This document shows positions 9,102-16,712 of a DNA stretch of 29,833 nucleotides, piece by piece (position 1 is the stretch's first letter; every line of letters begins with the position of its first letter). The DNA lies in NCBI GenBank assembly GCA_937925695.1, contig CALAMD010000046.1, forward strand, positions 1 to 29,833. Direction: 5' to 3'. Below the pieces are notes generated by a model. It was not told the DNA's origin, did not search any database, and saw nothing but the letters and a program-made list of their open reading frames with translations. The position numbers were made by a program, and so were the translations under genes. This DNA comes from an uncultured Bacillaceae bacterium. GTDB taxonomy: Bacteria > Bacillota > Bacilli > Bacillales > Amphibacillaceae.

Positions 9102-10070
9102 ATGAAACTAGGTGTTTTCACAGTATTGTTTTCTGAAAAGTCATTTGATGAGATGTTGGATTATGTTAAAAATGCCGGGCTTGATATGGTGGAAATTGCG
9201 ACAGGAGGTTATCCAGGAAATGCCCATTGTGATGTAGATGCCTTATTAGCAAGCGAAGATAAACGTAAGGAATTCCTCGACAAAGTACACTCCCGTGGCC
9301 TTGAAATTAGTGCATTTAGTTGTCACGGTAACCCGATCTCACCCGATGCAGCCTTTGCCAAGGAGTGTGATGAGACGCTTCGCAAGACTATCAAATTAGC
9401 TAATCTACTTGATGTTCCAGTTGTAAATACCTTCTCTGGTACACCCGGTGATCAGGAAGGAGCAAAATATTCAAACTGGCCGGTAACCCCATGGCCACCC
9501 GAGTATAGTGATCTATTAAAGTGGCAGTGGGAAGAGAAACTTATCCCATATTGGAAGGAAATTGGTCAGTTGGCAGAGGAAAACAATGTAAAAATAGGTT
9601 TAGAACTTCACGGAGGGTTTTTAGTTCATACCCCTTATACGATGCTTAAATTGCGCGAAGCTACTTCACCAGCAATCGGTGCTAATCTCGACCCTAGCCA
9701 TTTATGGTGGCAAGGCATTGATCCGGTAGCCGCGATCAAAATTTTAGGTAAGGCAGATGCCATCCATCATTTCCATGCGAAGGATACGTATATTGATCAA
9801 GATAATGTTAATATGTATGGGCTTATAGATATGCAACCATATAGTGAAGTCCAGACCCGTGCTTGGACCTTCCGCTCAGTAGGATGTGGTCATAGTATTC
9901 AAGAATGGTCAGATATGATAAGTGCCTTACGTATTTATGGCTATGATTACGTTGTGAGTATTGAACATGAAGATCCGTTAATGTCCATCGAGGAAGGATT
10001 TATGCGAGCAGTGAAGAATTTACAATCAGTCTTAATTAAAGAGCAGCCTGCAGATATGTGGTGGGCCTAA
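9102..10070 (+). CDS. Sugar phosphate isomerase/epimerase family protein (second TIM barrel)
   Basis: This 322-residue TIM-barrel protein of the xylose-isomerase-like superfamily is longer than its neighbour at 7176 and not a close copy. Probable metal ligands are E168 in GLELHGG, D197 in NLDPSHLWWQG, His in HHFHAKD (222-228) and E288 in SIEHEDP. It starts MKLGVFTVLF, 7 nt after AGGGGG. The C-terminus QPADMWWA is unusually aromatic. It is the last gene of the three-gene operon, 8 bp before a strong terminator. Relatives in Gfo/Idh clusters include 3-keto-sugar epimerases (E. coli YcjR) and inosose-type enzymes; I infer a role on a keto-sugar made by the adjacent dehydrogenase. Confidence 0.82.
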   Translation: MKLGVFTVLFSEKSFDEMLDYVKNAGLDMVEIATGGYPGNAHCDVDALLASEDKRKEFLDKVHSRGLEISAFSCHGNPISPDAAFAKECDETLRKTIKLANLLDVPVVNTFSGTPGDQEGAKYSNWPVTPWPPEYSDLLKWQWEEKLIPYWKEIGQLAEENNVKIGLELHGGFLVHTPYTMLKLREATSPAIGANLDPSHLWWQGIDPVAAIKILGKADAIHHFHAKDTYIDQDNVNMYGLIDMQPYSEVQTRAWTFRSVGCGHSIQEWSDMISALRIYGYDYVVSIEHEDPLMSIEEGFMRAVKNLQSVLIKEQPADMWWA

Positions 10071-10077
10071 GCAAAAG

Positions 10078-10115
10078 ATGCTGTAGTAGATCCAATGCTA
10101 CTACAGCATTTTTTT
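10078..10115 (+). terminator. Strong rho-independent terminator
   Basis: A perfect 12-bp stem (10078-10089 with 10098-10109) with an 8-nt loop is followed by TTTTTT. It closes the isomerase/dehydrogenase/isomerase operon. Confidence 0.93.
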
Positions 10116-10142
10116 GTCAGTAATAAATGATATTATGATACT
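10114..10142 (+). promoter_or_regulatory. Candidate sigma-A promoter for the AraC regulator gene
   Basis: TTGTCA (10114-10119) and GATACT (10137-10142) are 17 bp apart, directly behind the preceding terminator and about 85 bp before the regulator start. Confidence 0.5.
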
Positions 10143-10226
10143 ATTGTGTAAGAATAAATTTATCTAGATGTGATAGCATGATAGTTATTGAGGATTACGG
10201 ATCAATAGTAACGAGGGGAAATTACA

Positions 10227-11099
10227 TTGGGCAGTAAAAGTTTTTATCTAGCAAACCAGCGTCATCACTATTATGCAGAGATTGTTGCTTACTATTATAA
10301 AGAGTGGCAAAATTTTCATATGCCATTTCATCGACACGAAGCGATTGAAATCATGTATGTCATCTCAGGTGAGTGCAGTGTAGCCTTTAAAAATGAAGTC
10401 ATTGTCATGAAGAAAGGCCAGTTTATTTTTATTGATAGCGATGTTTTACATCGATTGATAGTAGATGGGGATCAATCGTGTCGAATGTTAAACATCGAGT
10501 TTGTGTTAACGGATAAAGATGGATTATATCCTTCGATCAAAGAGTTGGCGATGGAAAATAATGATTTAGCGGCATTACTTCAAGCTCAAAAACCATATTT
10601 TATGCTCAGAGATACGGAAGGGATGTACTATGCCTTAAAATCCCTCGTCTTGGAGTTAAGTGATCAGCAGACAGGAAAAAGTGAAACGCTTATCCATGTT
10701 TTGCTTTCTCAAGTACTTCTATTAATTGCTCGTTTAGCCCGCTCGGCTAAAGAAAGAGCACCGCAAGCTACAGATATGTATATCAAAAAAATTATTGAGT
10801 ATATTCATCATAATTACGATCGGCCACTTCATGTGGCGGACCTTGCTGAACTAGTGTTCCTACACCCTAGCTATTTACATCGGATTTTTAAGGAAAGCAT
10901 GAATTGCACCTTAATGGAATATATTACTGAGGTGAGGATTGAAAAGGCAAAAATGTTATTAGCTAAAACGGATATTCCCATTACCGACATATCTGATTTT
11001 ATTGGTTTGAATAGCCGGCAGTATTTTAGTTATTTATTTAAAAAACATACTGGGGAAACTCCACAAAGTTATCGGAAAAAGTCGATAGAAAATACATAG
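10227..11099 (+). CDS. AraC-family transcriptional regulator
   Basis: The 290-residue protein has an N-terminal cupin-like sensor domain (about 20-100, with MPFHRHEAIEIMYVISGE and KKGQFIFIDSDVLHRL) and a C-terminal AraC double helix-turn-helix (about 185-287, with LHVADLAELVFLHPSYLHRIFKE and ITDISDFIGLNSRQYFSYLFKK). The start is a TTG, 8 nt after GAGGGG; no in-frame ATG fits better. It has its own candidate promoter and stands between the isomerase/dehydrogenase operon and the second GH4 gene. Both carry GTAACCGAT upstream, so these are its most likely targets. A first GTAAC-containing motif also lies before the GH2 gene. Effector unknown, probably a sugar or keto-sugar handled by the neighbours. 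Confidence 0.9.
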   Translation: MGSKSFYLANQRHHYYAEIVAYYYKEWQNFHMPFHRHEAIEIMYVISGECSVAFKNEVIVMKKGQFIFIDSDVLHRLIVDGDQSCRMLNIEFVLTDKDGLYPSIKELAMENNDLAALLQAQKPYFMLRDTEGMYYALKSLVLELSDQQTGKSETLIHVLLSQVLLLIARLARSAKERAPQATDMYIKKIIEYIHHNYDRPLHVADLAELVFLHPSYLHRIFKESMNCTLMEYITEVRIEKAKMLLAKTDIPITDISDFIGLNSRQYFSYLFKKHTGETPQSYRKKSIENT

Positions 11100-11180
11100 T
11101 TTTTGCTGATCAGTATTGATTTGCGTTTTAGGCAAACCATCCTGTTTGTTGAATGAAAAAGTTAGAAAATCTTACATTTG

Positions 11181-11233
11181 GTAACCGATAAGTAATAAAA
11201 TCGATAACGTGTTACTACCTCCTTTGCTATACT
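11181..11233 (+). promoter_or_regulatory. Promoter and candidate AraC-type operator of the second GH4 gene
   Basis: GTAACCGAT (11181-11189) is identical to 7045-7053 and is followed by GTTAC at 11211-11215. The hexamer CGATAA occurs twice, at 11185-11190 and 11202-11207. A good -10, TATACT (11228-11233), lacks a good -35 (TAACGT at 11205-11210 with 17 bp spacing), which suits an activator-dependent promoter. Confidence 0.45.
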
Positions 11234-11260
11234 GAAGTTAGTAGAAGGAGGTTATTTTTT

Positions 11261-12766
11261 ATGTCATTTAAAGTAACATTTATCGGAGCAGGAAGTATTG
11301 GTTTTACCCGTTCATTGTTAAGGGATTTATTATCCGTACCAGAATTTCATAACATCGATGTAGCGTTTACGGATATTAATGAACGCAATTTAGACATGGT
11401 AACCCAACTATGTCAACGGGATATTGATGAAAATGGTTTAGATATCACCATTCAAGCGACAACGGATCGTCGGGCAGCATTAAAAGATGCTAAATATATT
11501 TTTAATGTTGTTCGTATCGGTGGATTGGAAGCGTTTAAAACCGATATTGAAATCCCGTTAAAATATGGTGTTGACCAATGTGTTGGTGATACACTATGTG
11601 CTGGGGGCATTATGTACGGGCAACGGGGCATTGCCGAGATGCTCAATATTTGTAAAGATATTCGTGAAGTAGCCCATGAAGATTGTCTACTCTTAAATTA
11701 TGCGAATCCAATGGCAATGCTAACCTGGGCTTGTAATAAATATGGTGGTGTAAGAACAATTGGACTATGTCATGGCGTTCAGCATGGTCACCAACAAATA
11801 GCTAACGTCTTTGGCTTAGAAAAAGACGAAGTAGATATTATTTGTGCTGGTATTAACCACCAAACATGGTATATTCAAATCAAACATAAAGGTGAAGACT
11901 TAACAGGCAAATTATTAGAGGCCTTTGAGAAACATCCTGAGTATTCTAAAACAGAAAAAGTACGGATCGATATGCTCAGAAGATTTGGTTATTATAGTAC
12001 CGAGTCAAATGGTCATTTAAGTGAATATGTACCATGGTATCGGAAAAATCCCGATGAAATCCATGATTGGATTGATTTAGGTGTTTGGATCAATGGTGAA
12101 ACAGGTGGATATTTACGGGTTTGCACAGAGGGACGAAATTGGTTTGAAACTGATTTTCCAAACTGGTTAAAGGACCCAGCATTAGAATATAAGCCAGAAA
12201 ACCGCAGTGAAGAGCATGGTTCCTATATCGTAGAAGGTCTGGAAACAGGTCGCATTTATCGCGGACACTTTAATGTTGTTAATAATGGTGTCATTACGAA
12301 TTTACCTGATGATGCTGTTATTGAAGCTCCGGGTTATGTCGATGCCAATGGGATCCATATGCCAGTTGTTGGTGATTTACCACTTGGTTGTGCAGCGGTC
12401 TGTAATGCCAGTATTTCCGTTCAGCGCTTAGCTGTTGAAGCTGCCGTTACTGGTGACGACCAATTACTACGTCAAGCAATGATGATGGATCCACTTGTTG
12501 GTGCTGTATGTAATCCGAATGAAATTTGGCAAATGGTTGATGAAATGCTAGTTGCCCAAAGTAAATGGTTACCTCAATATAAAGAAGCAATTGAAAAAGC
12601 TAAATATCGTCTAGAAAACGAAGAGTTGATTCCTACGAAGGATTATCAAGGAGCAGCTCGCTTACCAGTTAAATCTGTTGAAGAAATGGCACAAGACAGA
12701 GAAAAGGCAAATCAAAATGCTGGGGAAGCAGATAAGGCAAAAGAACGTCCAGCTGCAAGTAAGTAA
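11261..12766 (+). CDS. Glycoside hydrolase family 4 enzyme (alpha-galactosidase/alpha-glucosidase/alpha-glucuronidase group)
   Basis: This 501-residue GH4 protein is a distant relative of the MelA at 647. Shared marks are GAGSIGF (10-15 region), NYANPMAML near 146-154, the metal site GLCHG with C170 and H171, and GINH ending at H200. The enzyme should therefore need NAD+, Mn2+ or similar, and reducing conditions, and act through transient C3 oxidation. Residues 1 to about 442 cover the normal GH4 length. The last 59 residues (from 443) are a charged, Lys/Glu/Ala-rich tail with no recognised domain. Which alpha-glycoside it cleaves cannot be decided here. AGAAGGAGG lies 9 nt before the ATG. 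The gene follows an AraC regulator and ends before a strong terminator, so it is probably monocistronic. Confidence 0.85.
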   Translation: MSFKVTFIGAGSIGFTRSLLRDLLSVPEFHNIDVAFTDINERNLDMVTQLCQRDIDENGLDITIQATTDRRAALKDAKYIFNVVRIGGLEAFKTDIEIPLKYGVDQCVGDTLCAGGIMYGQRGIAEMLNICKDIREVAHEDCLLLNYANPMAMLTWACNKYGGVRTIGLCHGVQHGHQQIANVFGLEKDEVDIICAGINHQTWYIQIKHKGEDLTGKLLEAFEKHPEYSKTEKVRIDMLRRFGYYSTESNGHLSEYVPWYRKNPDEIHDWIDLGVWINGETGGYLRVCTEGRNWFETDFPNWLKDPALEYKPENRSEEHGSYIVEGLETGRIYRGHFNVVNNGVITNLPDDAVIEAPGYVDANGIHMPVVGDLPLGCAAVCNASISVQRLAVEAAVTGDDQLLRQAMMMDPLVGAVCNPNEIWQMVDEMLVAQSKWLPQYKEAIEKAKYRLENEELIPTKDYQGAARLPVKSVEEMAQDREKANQNAGEADKAKERPAASK

Positions 12767-12821
12767 CCAACATTGATCAGCGGTAATAATGATCAACATC
12801 AACATATATAAGTATAGATAG

Positions 12822-12866
12822 AAGCGAAGCCCATAGTCTCAACGACTATGGGCTTCGCTTTGTTTT
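12822..12866. terminator. Long hairpin terminator between convergent genes
   Basis: A perfect 17-bp stem (12822-12838 with 12844-12860) with a 5-nt loop is followed on the plus strand by TGTTTTA. It ends the GH4 transcript and, read from the other side, may also stop the minus-strand dehydrogenase operon that ends at 12886, though its tail there is less T-rich. Confidence 0.88.
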
Positions 12867-12885
12867 ATCATAGATTTATTTACTT

Positions 12886-13983
12886 TTATTCGAATGGTAA
12901 AACGGATGGTTCAAACCGTTCAGTTTTTTCGTAAGTGCTTGTCATTTCATAAAAAGTACCACTCGTTGATGAGGTATGGAAACCAAGTATGGACTCAAGC
13001 ACATGATAGGCAAGTTCGCCATTTGCTCGGTGTTTTTCTTGATTTAAGATGGCATAAGCCATGTCAGCAACACCCAGTCCCCGCATATTCCCTGAAAAAT
13101 CTTGCGGAGCAGGGATTTCTGTAAAATGGAATGTATCCTTTTTACGAATTTTCACCGTACCACCAAATGTGTTAGGATCAGGAAGAATGAGTGTTCCTTC
13201 ACTACCATAAATCTCAATTGGTGGTAGGGAAGAACCACCAAAGGCATCAAAGCTTGTCGTGATCGTACCGACTGCTCCGGACGCAAAATCAATGATCCCT
13301 GTTATATGTGTCGGTGTTTCGACTTTTACTTTCGTTCCAGCAAACGGTTCACTTAAAATCGTCCGTTCTGGATAAGTAATCCTCGTTAAGCCTGATAGTC
13401 TTTTAATAGGACCAAGGATAGCGATTAGTGCAGTTAAATAGTATGGTCCCATATCAAACATTGGTCCGCCACCTTTTTTATAATAAAAGGCTGGATTTGG
13501 ATGCCAATGTTCATGACCTCTACCGATCATAAAGGCTGAAGCGCCAATAGGCGTACCAATTTCCCCATCTTCAATTAAGCGTATCGCTGTCTGGATGCCT
13601 GCCCCTAAAAATGTATCAGGGGCACTACCGACAAGTAGATTTTTTTCCTTAGCCTTCTGCAGGATTTGCGTTCCTTCTTCTAAGCTAACGGCTAATGGTT
13701 TTTCTACATAAACATGCTTATTTGCTTCAAGGGCACGAAGGCAAATTTCTGCATGGGCCTCCGGAATCGTTAAATTAATAATTAAATCAATTTCATCATC
13801 TTCAAACATTTGATCGACTGTGTAGACTTTAGGAATATTAAATCTTTCTGCTTGTGAGCGAGCTTTATCCATATCTAAATCTGCACAGGCTTGCAATGTA
13901 AGATGTTTAAAACGTGGTATATTTTCCATATAAATTGAACTGATATTTCCACAACCAATAATGCCGATATTTATCTTTTTCAT
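12886..13983 (-). CDS. Gfo/Idh/MocA-family dehydrogenase (third gene of minus-strand operon)
   Basis: The 365-residue protein has the Rossmann motif IGIIGCGNISS (6-16), the EKP motif with Lys95, and a C-terminal alpha/beta domain. The usual second-domain pattern D-x-G-x-H is replaced by MFDMGPYYLT, with Tyr where many relatives have the catalytic His. This is a known variant in the family as far as I recall, but the proton-transfer role may differ from that of the two other dehydrogenases here. GGGGGAG precedes the ATG by a short gap. It begins 20 bp after the ThuA gene and is the last gene of the operon. Acts on a sugar or sugar derivative with NAD(P); substrate unknown. Confidence 0.86.
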   Translation of the reverse strand: MKKINIGIIGCGNISSIYMENIPRFKHLTLQACADLDMDKARSQAERFNIPKVYTVDQMFEDDEIDLIINLTIPEAHAEICLRALEANKHVYVEKPLAVSLEEGTQILQKAKEKNLLVGSAPDTFLGAGIQTAIRLIEDGEIGTPIGASAFMIGRGHEHWHPNPAFYYKKGGGPMFDMGPYYLTALIAILGPIKRLSGLTRITYPERTILSEPFAGTKVKVETPTHITGIIDFASGAVGTITTSFDAFGGSSLPPIEIYGSEGTLILPDPNTFGGTVKIRKKDTFHFTEIPAPQDFSGNMRGLGVADMAYAILNQEKHRANGELAYHVLESILGFHTSSTSGTFYEMTSTYEKTERFEPSVLPFE

Positions 13984-14003
13984 GCTGCTCCCCCATTATT
14001 CAA

Positions 14004-14726
14004 TTAGCTATCGCCCATACCTGTATAGCTTGACATATCAGGTAGTTTAACATCTTTATATAATGTTTTACCTTCTGCACTCCACAAGAATCCTCTTCTC
14101 ATAATTTCAGTTACCTCAGGCATGGCAACAATATTTGCTTGGTGTCCTAATGAACTATAAAATACACGTCCTACGCCCCAACGTTTTGTCCAAACAACAG
14201 GCATGTCAACGGCTTTATTTAACATATGTGGTCCATCAACGGTAGGAAATCTAGTTGTGGCTAGTACTTCCACCGCCGGATCAACATGTAAGTAATATTG
14301 TTCACTGACAACCTTAAAGTCTTCAATCCCTTCAAGTAATGGACTTGAAGAATGTTTTACGTTAACCATGTATTCCACGCCATCGTTTCCTGGGTGAGCG
14401 ACCCAATTACCACCAGTCATGAACTGCCAGTCAACATCGTAACGGAATGAGTCACACATACCACCATGGCAGCCTGCTAGACCAACTCCACTCATGACAG
14501 CAGCTGAAATATTCTTGACATACTTGTTTTTAATATTACCCATTGTCCAATGGGGAACGATTAAGTCCAATGACTTTAAATATTCTACATCAGCATATAC
14601 TTCTAACGTATCAGACAATTCTACTTCAAAATTTTCTTTTGTTAAAATGTCATTGAAAATTTCAGCAACCTCTTTAGGCTGATGACCATCCCATCCGCCA
14701 TATACAATTAATGCTTTTTTCTTCAT
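14004..14726 (-). CDS. ThuA-domain protein (class I glutamine amidotransferase-like fold)
   Basis: The 240-residue protein matches the ThuA family (trehalose utilisation), which has a glutamine-amidotransferase-like fold. Visible marks are ALIVYGGWDGHQPKE at the N-terminus, PHWTMGNI (about 58-65), GVGLAGCHGGMCDSFR (about 80-95), AHPGNDGVEY and GRVFYSSLGH. ThuA proteins usually travel with Gfo/Idh dehydrogenases (ThuB) and are linked with metabolism of 3-keto-disaccharides; their exact reaction is unsettled. Here it lies between two such dehydrogenases, 51 bp and 20 bp away, in one operon. AAAGGAG is 11 nt before the ATG. I infer a role downstream of a dehydrogenase on a keto-sugar. Confidence 0.87.
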   Translation of the reverse strand: MKKKALIVYGGWDGHQPKEVAEIFNDILTKENFEVELSDTLEVYADVEYLKSLDLIVPHWTMGNIKNKYVKNISAAVMSGVGLAGCHGGMCDSFRYDVDWQFMTGGNWVAHPGNDGVEYMVNVKHSSSPLLEGIEDFKVVSEQYYLHVDPAVEVLATTRFPTVDGPHMLNKAVDMPVVWTKRWGVGRVFYSSLGHQANIVAMPEVTEIMRRGFLWSAEGKTLYKDVKLPDMSSYTGMGDS

Positions 14727-14777
14727 TTAATCTAGCACTCCTTTTGTGTCTTTTACTATCCTGCCAAACTATTATTC

Positions 14778-15938
14778 TTATAAATCATTAACATTGATCC
14801 ATTGGCGTTCAGCTATAGAAACATCTACAGCTTCTAAAACTTGCTGGCACTTAACACCATCAGCAAAGTTTGGAATCGGTTGACGATCTTCACGAATAGC
14901 ATCCATGAATTCGACAAATGCATGGGTAAATGTATGTTCATAACCAATTGGATGTCCAGTTGGCCACCATGCCTCTGAAAATGCATGGGCATCGTCTGTA
15001 GCTAATACCCGTCTAAAACCTTGTACATCCTCATCATCGTCAGTAAAGTAAACTTGTAATTCGTTCATGCGTTCAAAATCAAAGATCACACTACCTTTAC
15101 TACCATTGATTTCGAATGAGTTTGTACTACGATGACCCGTAGCAAAACGTGTTGCTTCAAAACTTCCTAATGCGCCATTCTCGAAGCGAGTTAGGAATAG
15201 AGTCGCATCGTCAACAGTAACCGGACCTTTTTCAGTCGCTGAACTTGATGTTGCCGATAATCCAGTCATTTCCTCTGGTAGCGGTCTTTCTTTAATAAAC
15301 GTTTCGTTCATGCCGATTACTTCAGTCATATCACCGATGAGATAATGAGCTAGGTCAATGAGATGGGCACCTAAGTCACCATGGGATCCAGATCCTGCTA
15401 CTTCTTTTTGAAGTCTCCAAACGAGAGGGAAGTCAGGATCAATAATCCAGTCTTGTAAAAACCAAGCACGAAAATGATAAATGTCACCGAGACGGCCTTC
15501 ATCAATTAATTTTTTAGCAAGCATTACAGCTGGAGTAAAGCGATAGTTAAAGCCAACCATATGCTTGATGCCTGACTTTTCAGCTGCTTCTAACATGTCA
15601 CGGGCATCTTGTAGAGTTAAGGCAAGTGGCTTTTCACAATAAACATGCTTACCAGCTTCTGCAGCGGCAATGGCAATGTCTTTATGGACATTACTTGGTG
15701 CGTTAATATCAATTAAACCAATATCATCACGGGCTACGAGCTCTTCCCAATTGGTTATATATTCTTCCCAACCAAATTGAGTAGCTGCTTCGGCAACAGC
15801 TTCTGTATTACGGCCACAGATAGCTTTCATAACAGGCTTCATACGATCTGGAAAAAACATCGGTAATGCACGATAAGCATTACTATGGGCTTTACCCATA
15901 AACTTATAACCAATCATACCTACATTAATTGAATCCAT
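14778..15938 (-). CDS. Gfo/Idh/MocA-family dehydrogenase (first gene of minus-strand operon, ThuB-like context)
   Basis: The 386-residue protein starts MDSINVGMIGYKFMGKAHSN, with the Rossmann glycines followed by the GKAHSNAYR segment seen in a subgroup of sugar 3-dehydrogenases and related enzymes. Lys103 of CEKPLA is the family catalytic lysine, and GDLGAHLIDLA supplies D188 and H192. An acidic insertion (FTDDDEDVQG) occurs around 298-307. AAAGGAG lies 9 nt before the ATG. It leads the operon with a ThuA protein and a further dehydrogenase, behind a promoter with perfect TTGACA. The ThuA/ThuB pairing suggests oxidation of a glucoside or disaccharide, but substrate is unproven. Confidence 0.88.
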   Translation of the reverse strand: MDSINVGMIGYKFMGKAHSNAYRALPMFFPDRMKPVMKAICGRNTEAVAEAATQFGWEEYITNWEELVARDDIGLIDINAPSNVHKDIAIAAAEAGKHVYCEKPLALTLQDARDMLEAAEKSGIKHMVGFNYRFTPAVMLAKKLIDEGRLGDIYHFRAWFLQDWIIDPDFPLVWRLQKEVAGSGSHGDLGAHLIDLAHYLIGDMTEVIGMNETFIKERPLPEEMTGLSATSSSATEKGPVTVDDATLFLTRFENGALGSFEATRFATGHRSTNSFEINGSKGSVIFDFERMNELQVYFTDDDEDVQGFRRVLATDDAHAFSEAWWPTGHPIGYEHTFTHAFVEFMDAIREDRQPIPNFADGVKCQQVLEAVDVSIAERQWINVNDL

Positions 15939-15967
15939 TCAAATCCACTCCTTTTATGAGATTATAC

Positions 15968-15987
15968 GTTTTCAATTTTTTGAAAAC
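15968..15987. repeat. Inverted repeat in the leader of the minus-strand dehydrogenase operon
   Basis: GTTTTCAA (15968-15975) and TTGAAAAC (15980-15987) are perfect 8-bp arms around TTTT, 30 bp before the dehydrogenase start. Operator or leader hairpin; not distinguishable by eye. Confidence 0.5.
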
Positions 15988-15993
15988 ACATCC

Positions 15994-16007
15994 TGTATGC
16001 GCATACA
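15994..16007. promoter_or_regulatory. Perfect 14-bp palindrome, candidate repressor operator
   Basis: TGTATGCGCATACA is fully palindromic. Its half TGTATGCG recurs at 16087-16094, right downstream of the proposed -10 of the same operon, and a related GTATAC lies within the promoter spacer (16114-16119). The form fits a GntR or LacI regulator; the GntR gene at 21694 is one candidate. Confidence 0.55.
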
Positions 16008-16099
16008 TTGGTGCTAAATTTAAAGCAGGTGAATGTTGAGTATGTATTCATAACGATAGCTAGTTAAATAAATTAAGTTATTAATATGTATGCGGATTC

Positions 16100-16128
16100 A
16101 TTTTCTCAAATTTGTATACCTATGTCAA
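16100..16128 (-). promoter_or_regulatory. Sigma-A promoter of the minus-strand dehydrogenase/ThuA operon
   Basis: Reading leftward, a perfect TTGACA (16123-16128) is followed after 17 bp by GAAAAT (16100-16105). This leaves a leader of about 155 nt containing both the half-site at 16087-16094 and the palindrome at 15994-16007. Confidence 0.7.
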
Positions 16129-16290
16129 TACATTAAACTGGCTTACTTCGTTAAAAAAACCTTTATAGCATTGTATATATAGTCTATGGTGAAAAATATA
16201 AATTCAACAAAAATATTTTTCATAACGATTGCTGATAATAATACAGCCAACTGGTACGAACAAGTGTGTGTTGATCATTTATGATAAGTT

Positions 16291-16545
16291 TATGATAAAA
16301 TACGACAAATCTCTTGCTTCTTCGCTGTTAAAATAAATGACTAGGAATTACCTTTGGTAACTGCCTTCATAAGGCGTTAGCCTTTAATGAAGTTGGCTGA
16401 AGATAAGTTGTAACAATTACGTATATGATCGACAAAAATACAGACAGGTAACTATTACGGGTAAGACGGTAAGGGGGTCTTAATTATTCAGATCCCGTGA
16501 CCAACGAATATCCTAGCACGTTATGTGTGCTAGGATATTTTCTTA
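16291..16545 (+). ncRNA. Possible orphan structured RNA ending in a terminator
   Basis: No open reading frame of note lies on the plus strand here, yet a strong plus-strand terminator stands at 16508-16538. The stretch before it holds small hairpins: TTACC/GGTAA (16354-16366), GCCTT/AAGGC (about 16368-16380) and AGCC/GGCT (about 16384-16400). TTGATC at 16271-16276 with AT-rich TGATAA or TAAAAT at 16293-16301 could be the promoter. I compared it from memory with T-box, SAM, c-di-GMP, ydaO, SRP, tmRNA and RNase P signatures and found no match. The 774-bp gap 15939-16712 otherwise holds only the regulatory sites of the minus-strand operon and AT-rich sequence. Boundaries are uncertain. Confidence 0.3.
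16508..16545 (+). terminator. Strong terminator with no gene upstream
   Basis: A perfect 12-bp stem (16508-16519 with 16527-16538) with a 7-nt loop is followed by TTTCTT. The minus-strand side lacks a T run, so it serves plus-strand transcription, although the nearest plus-strand gene upstream ends at 12766. Confidence 0.8.
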
Positions 16546-16712
16546 AATCCATTAAAAGGTGTTGGTGATTGAGGACGTGCCCGTAAAAGCAACTGTCTGT
16601 CATATAATGTCAAGGTTATTGATTTGTTCCAAACATATACATGATCCAATGTATGGATGAAATGTATAAGATTATGTACCAAGATGTTAAACATACGATG
16701 ATTGTTTATTGG

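Noticed and set aside
11261..12766. Assignment of the second GH4 enzyme as LplD (alpha-galacturonidase)
   Set aside because: From memory B. subtilis LplD has a different N-terminus and metal-site neighbourhood (GCCHE); this protein has GLCHGV. A specific name is not justified.
15939..16712. Known riboswitch or housekeeping RNA (T-box, SAM, TPP, c-di-GMP, SRP, tmRNA, RNase P)
   Set aside because: None of the consensus motifs I know for these was found on either strand, so only an unnamed RNA candidate was kept.
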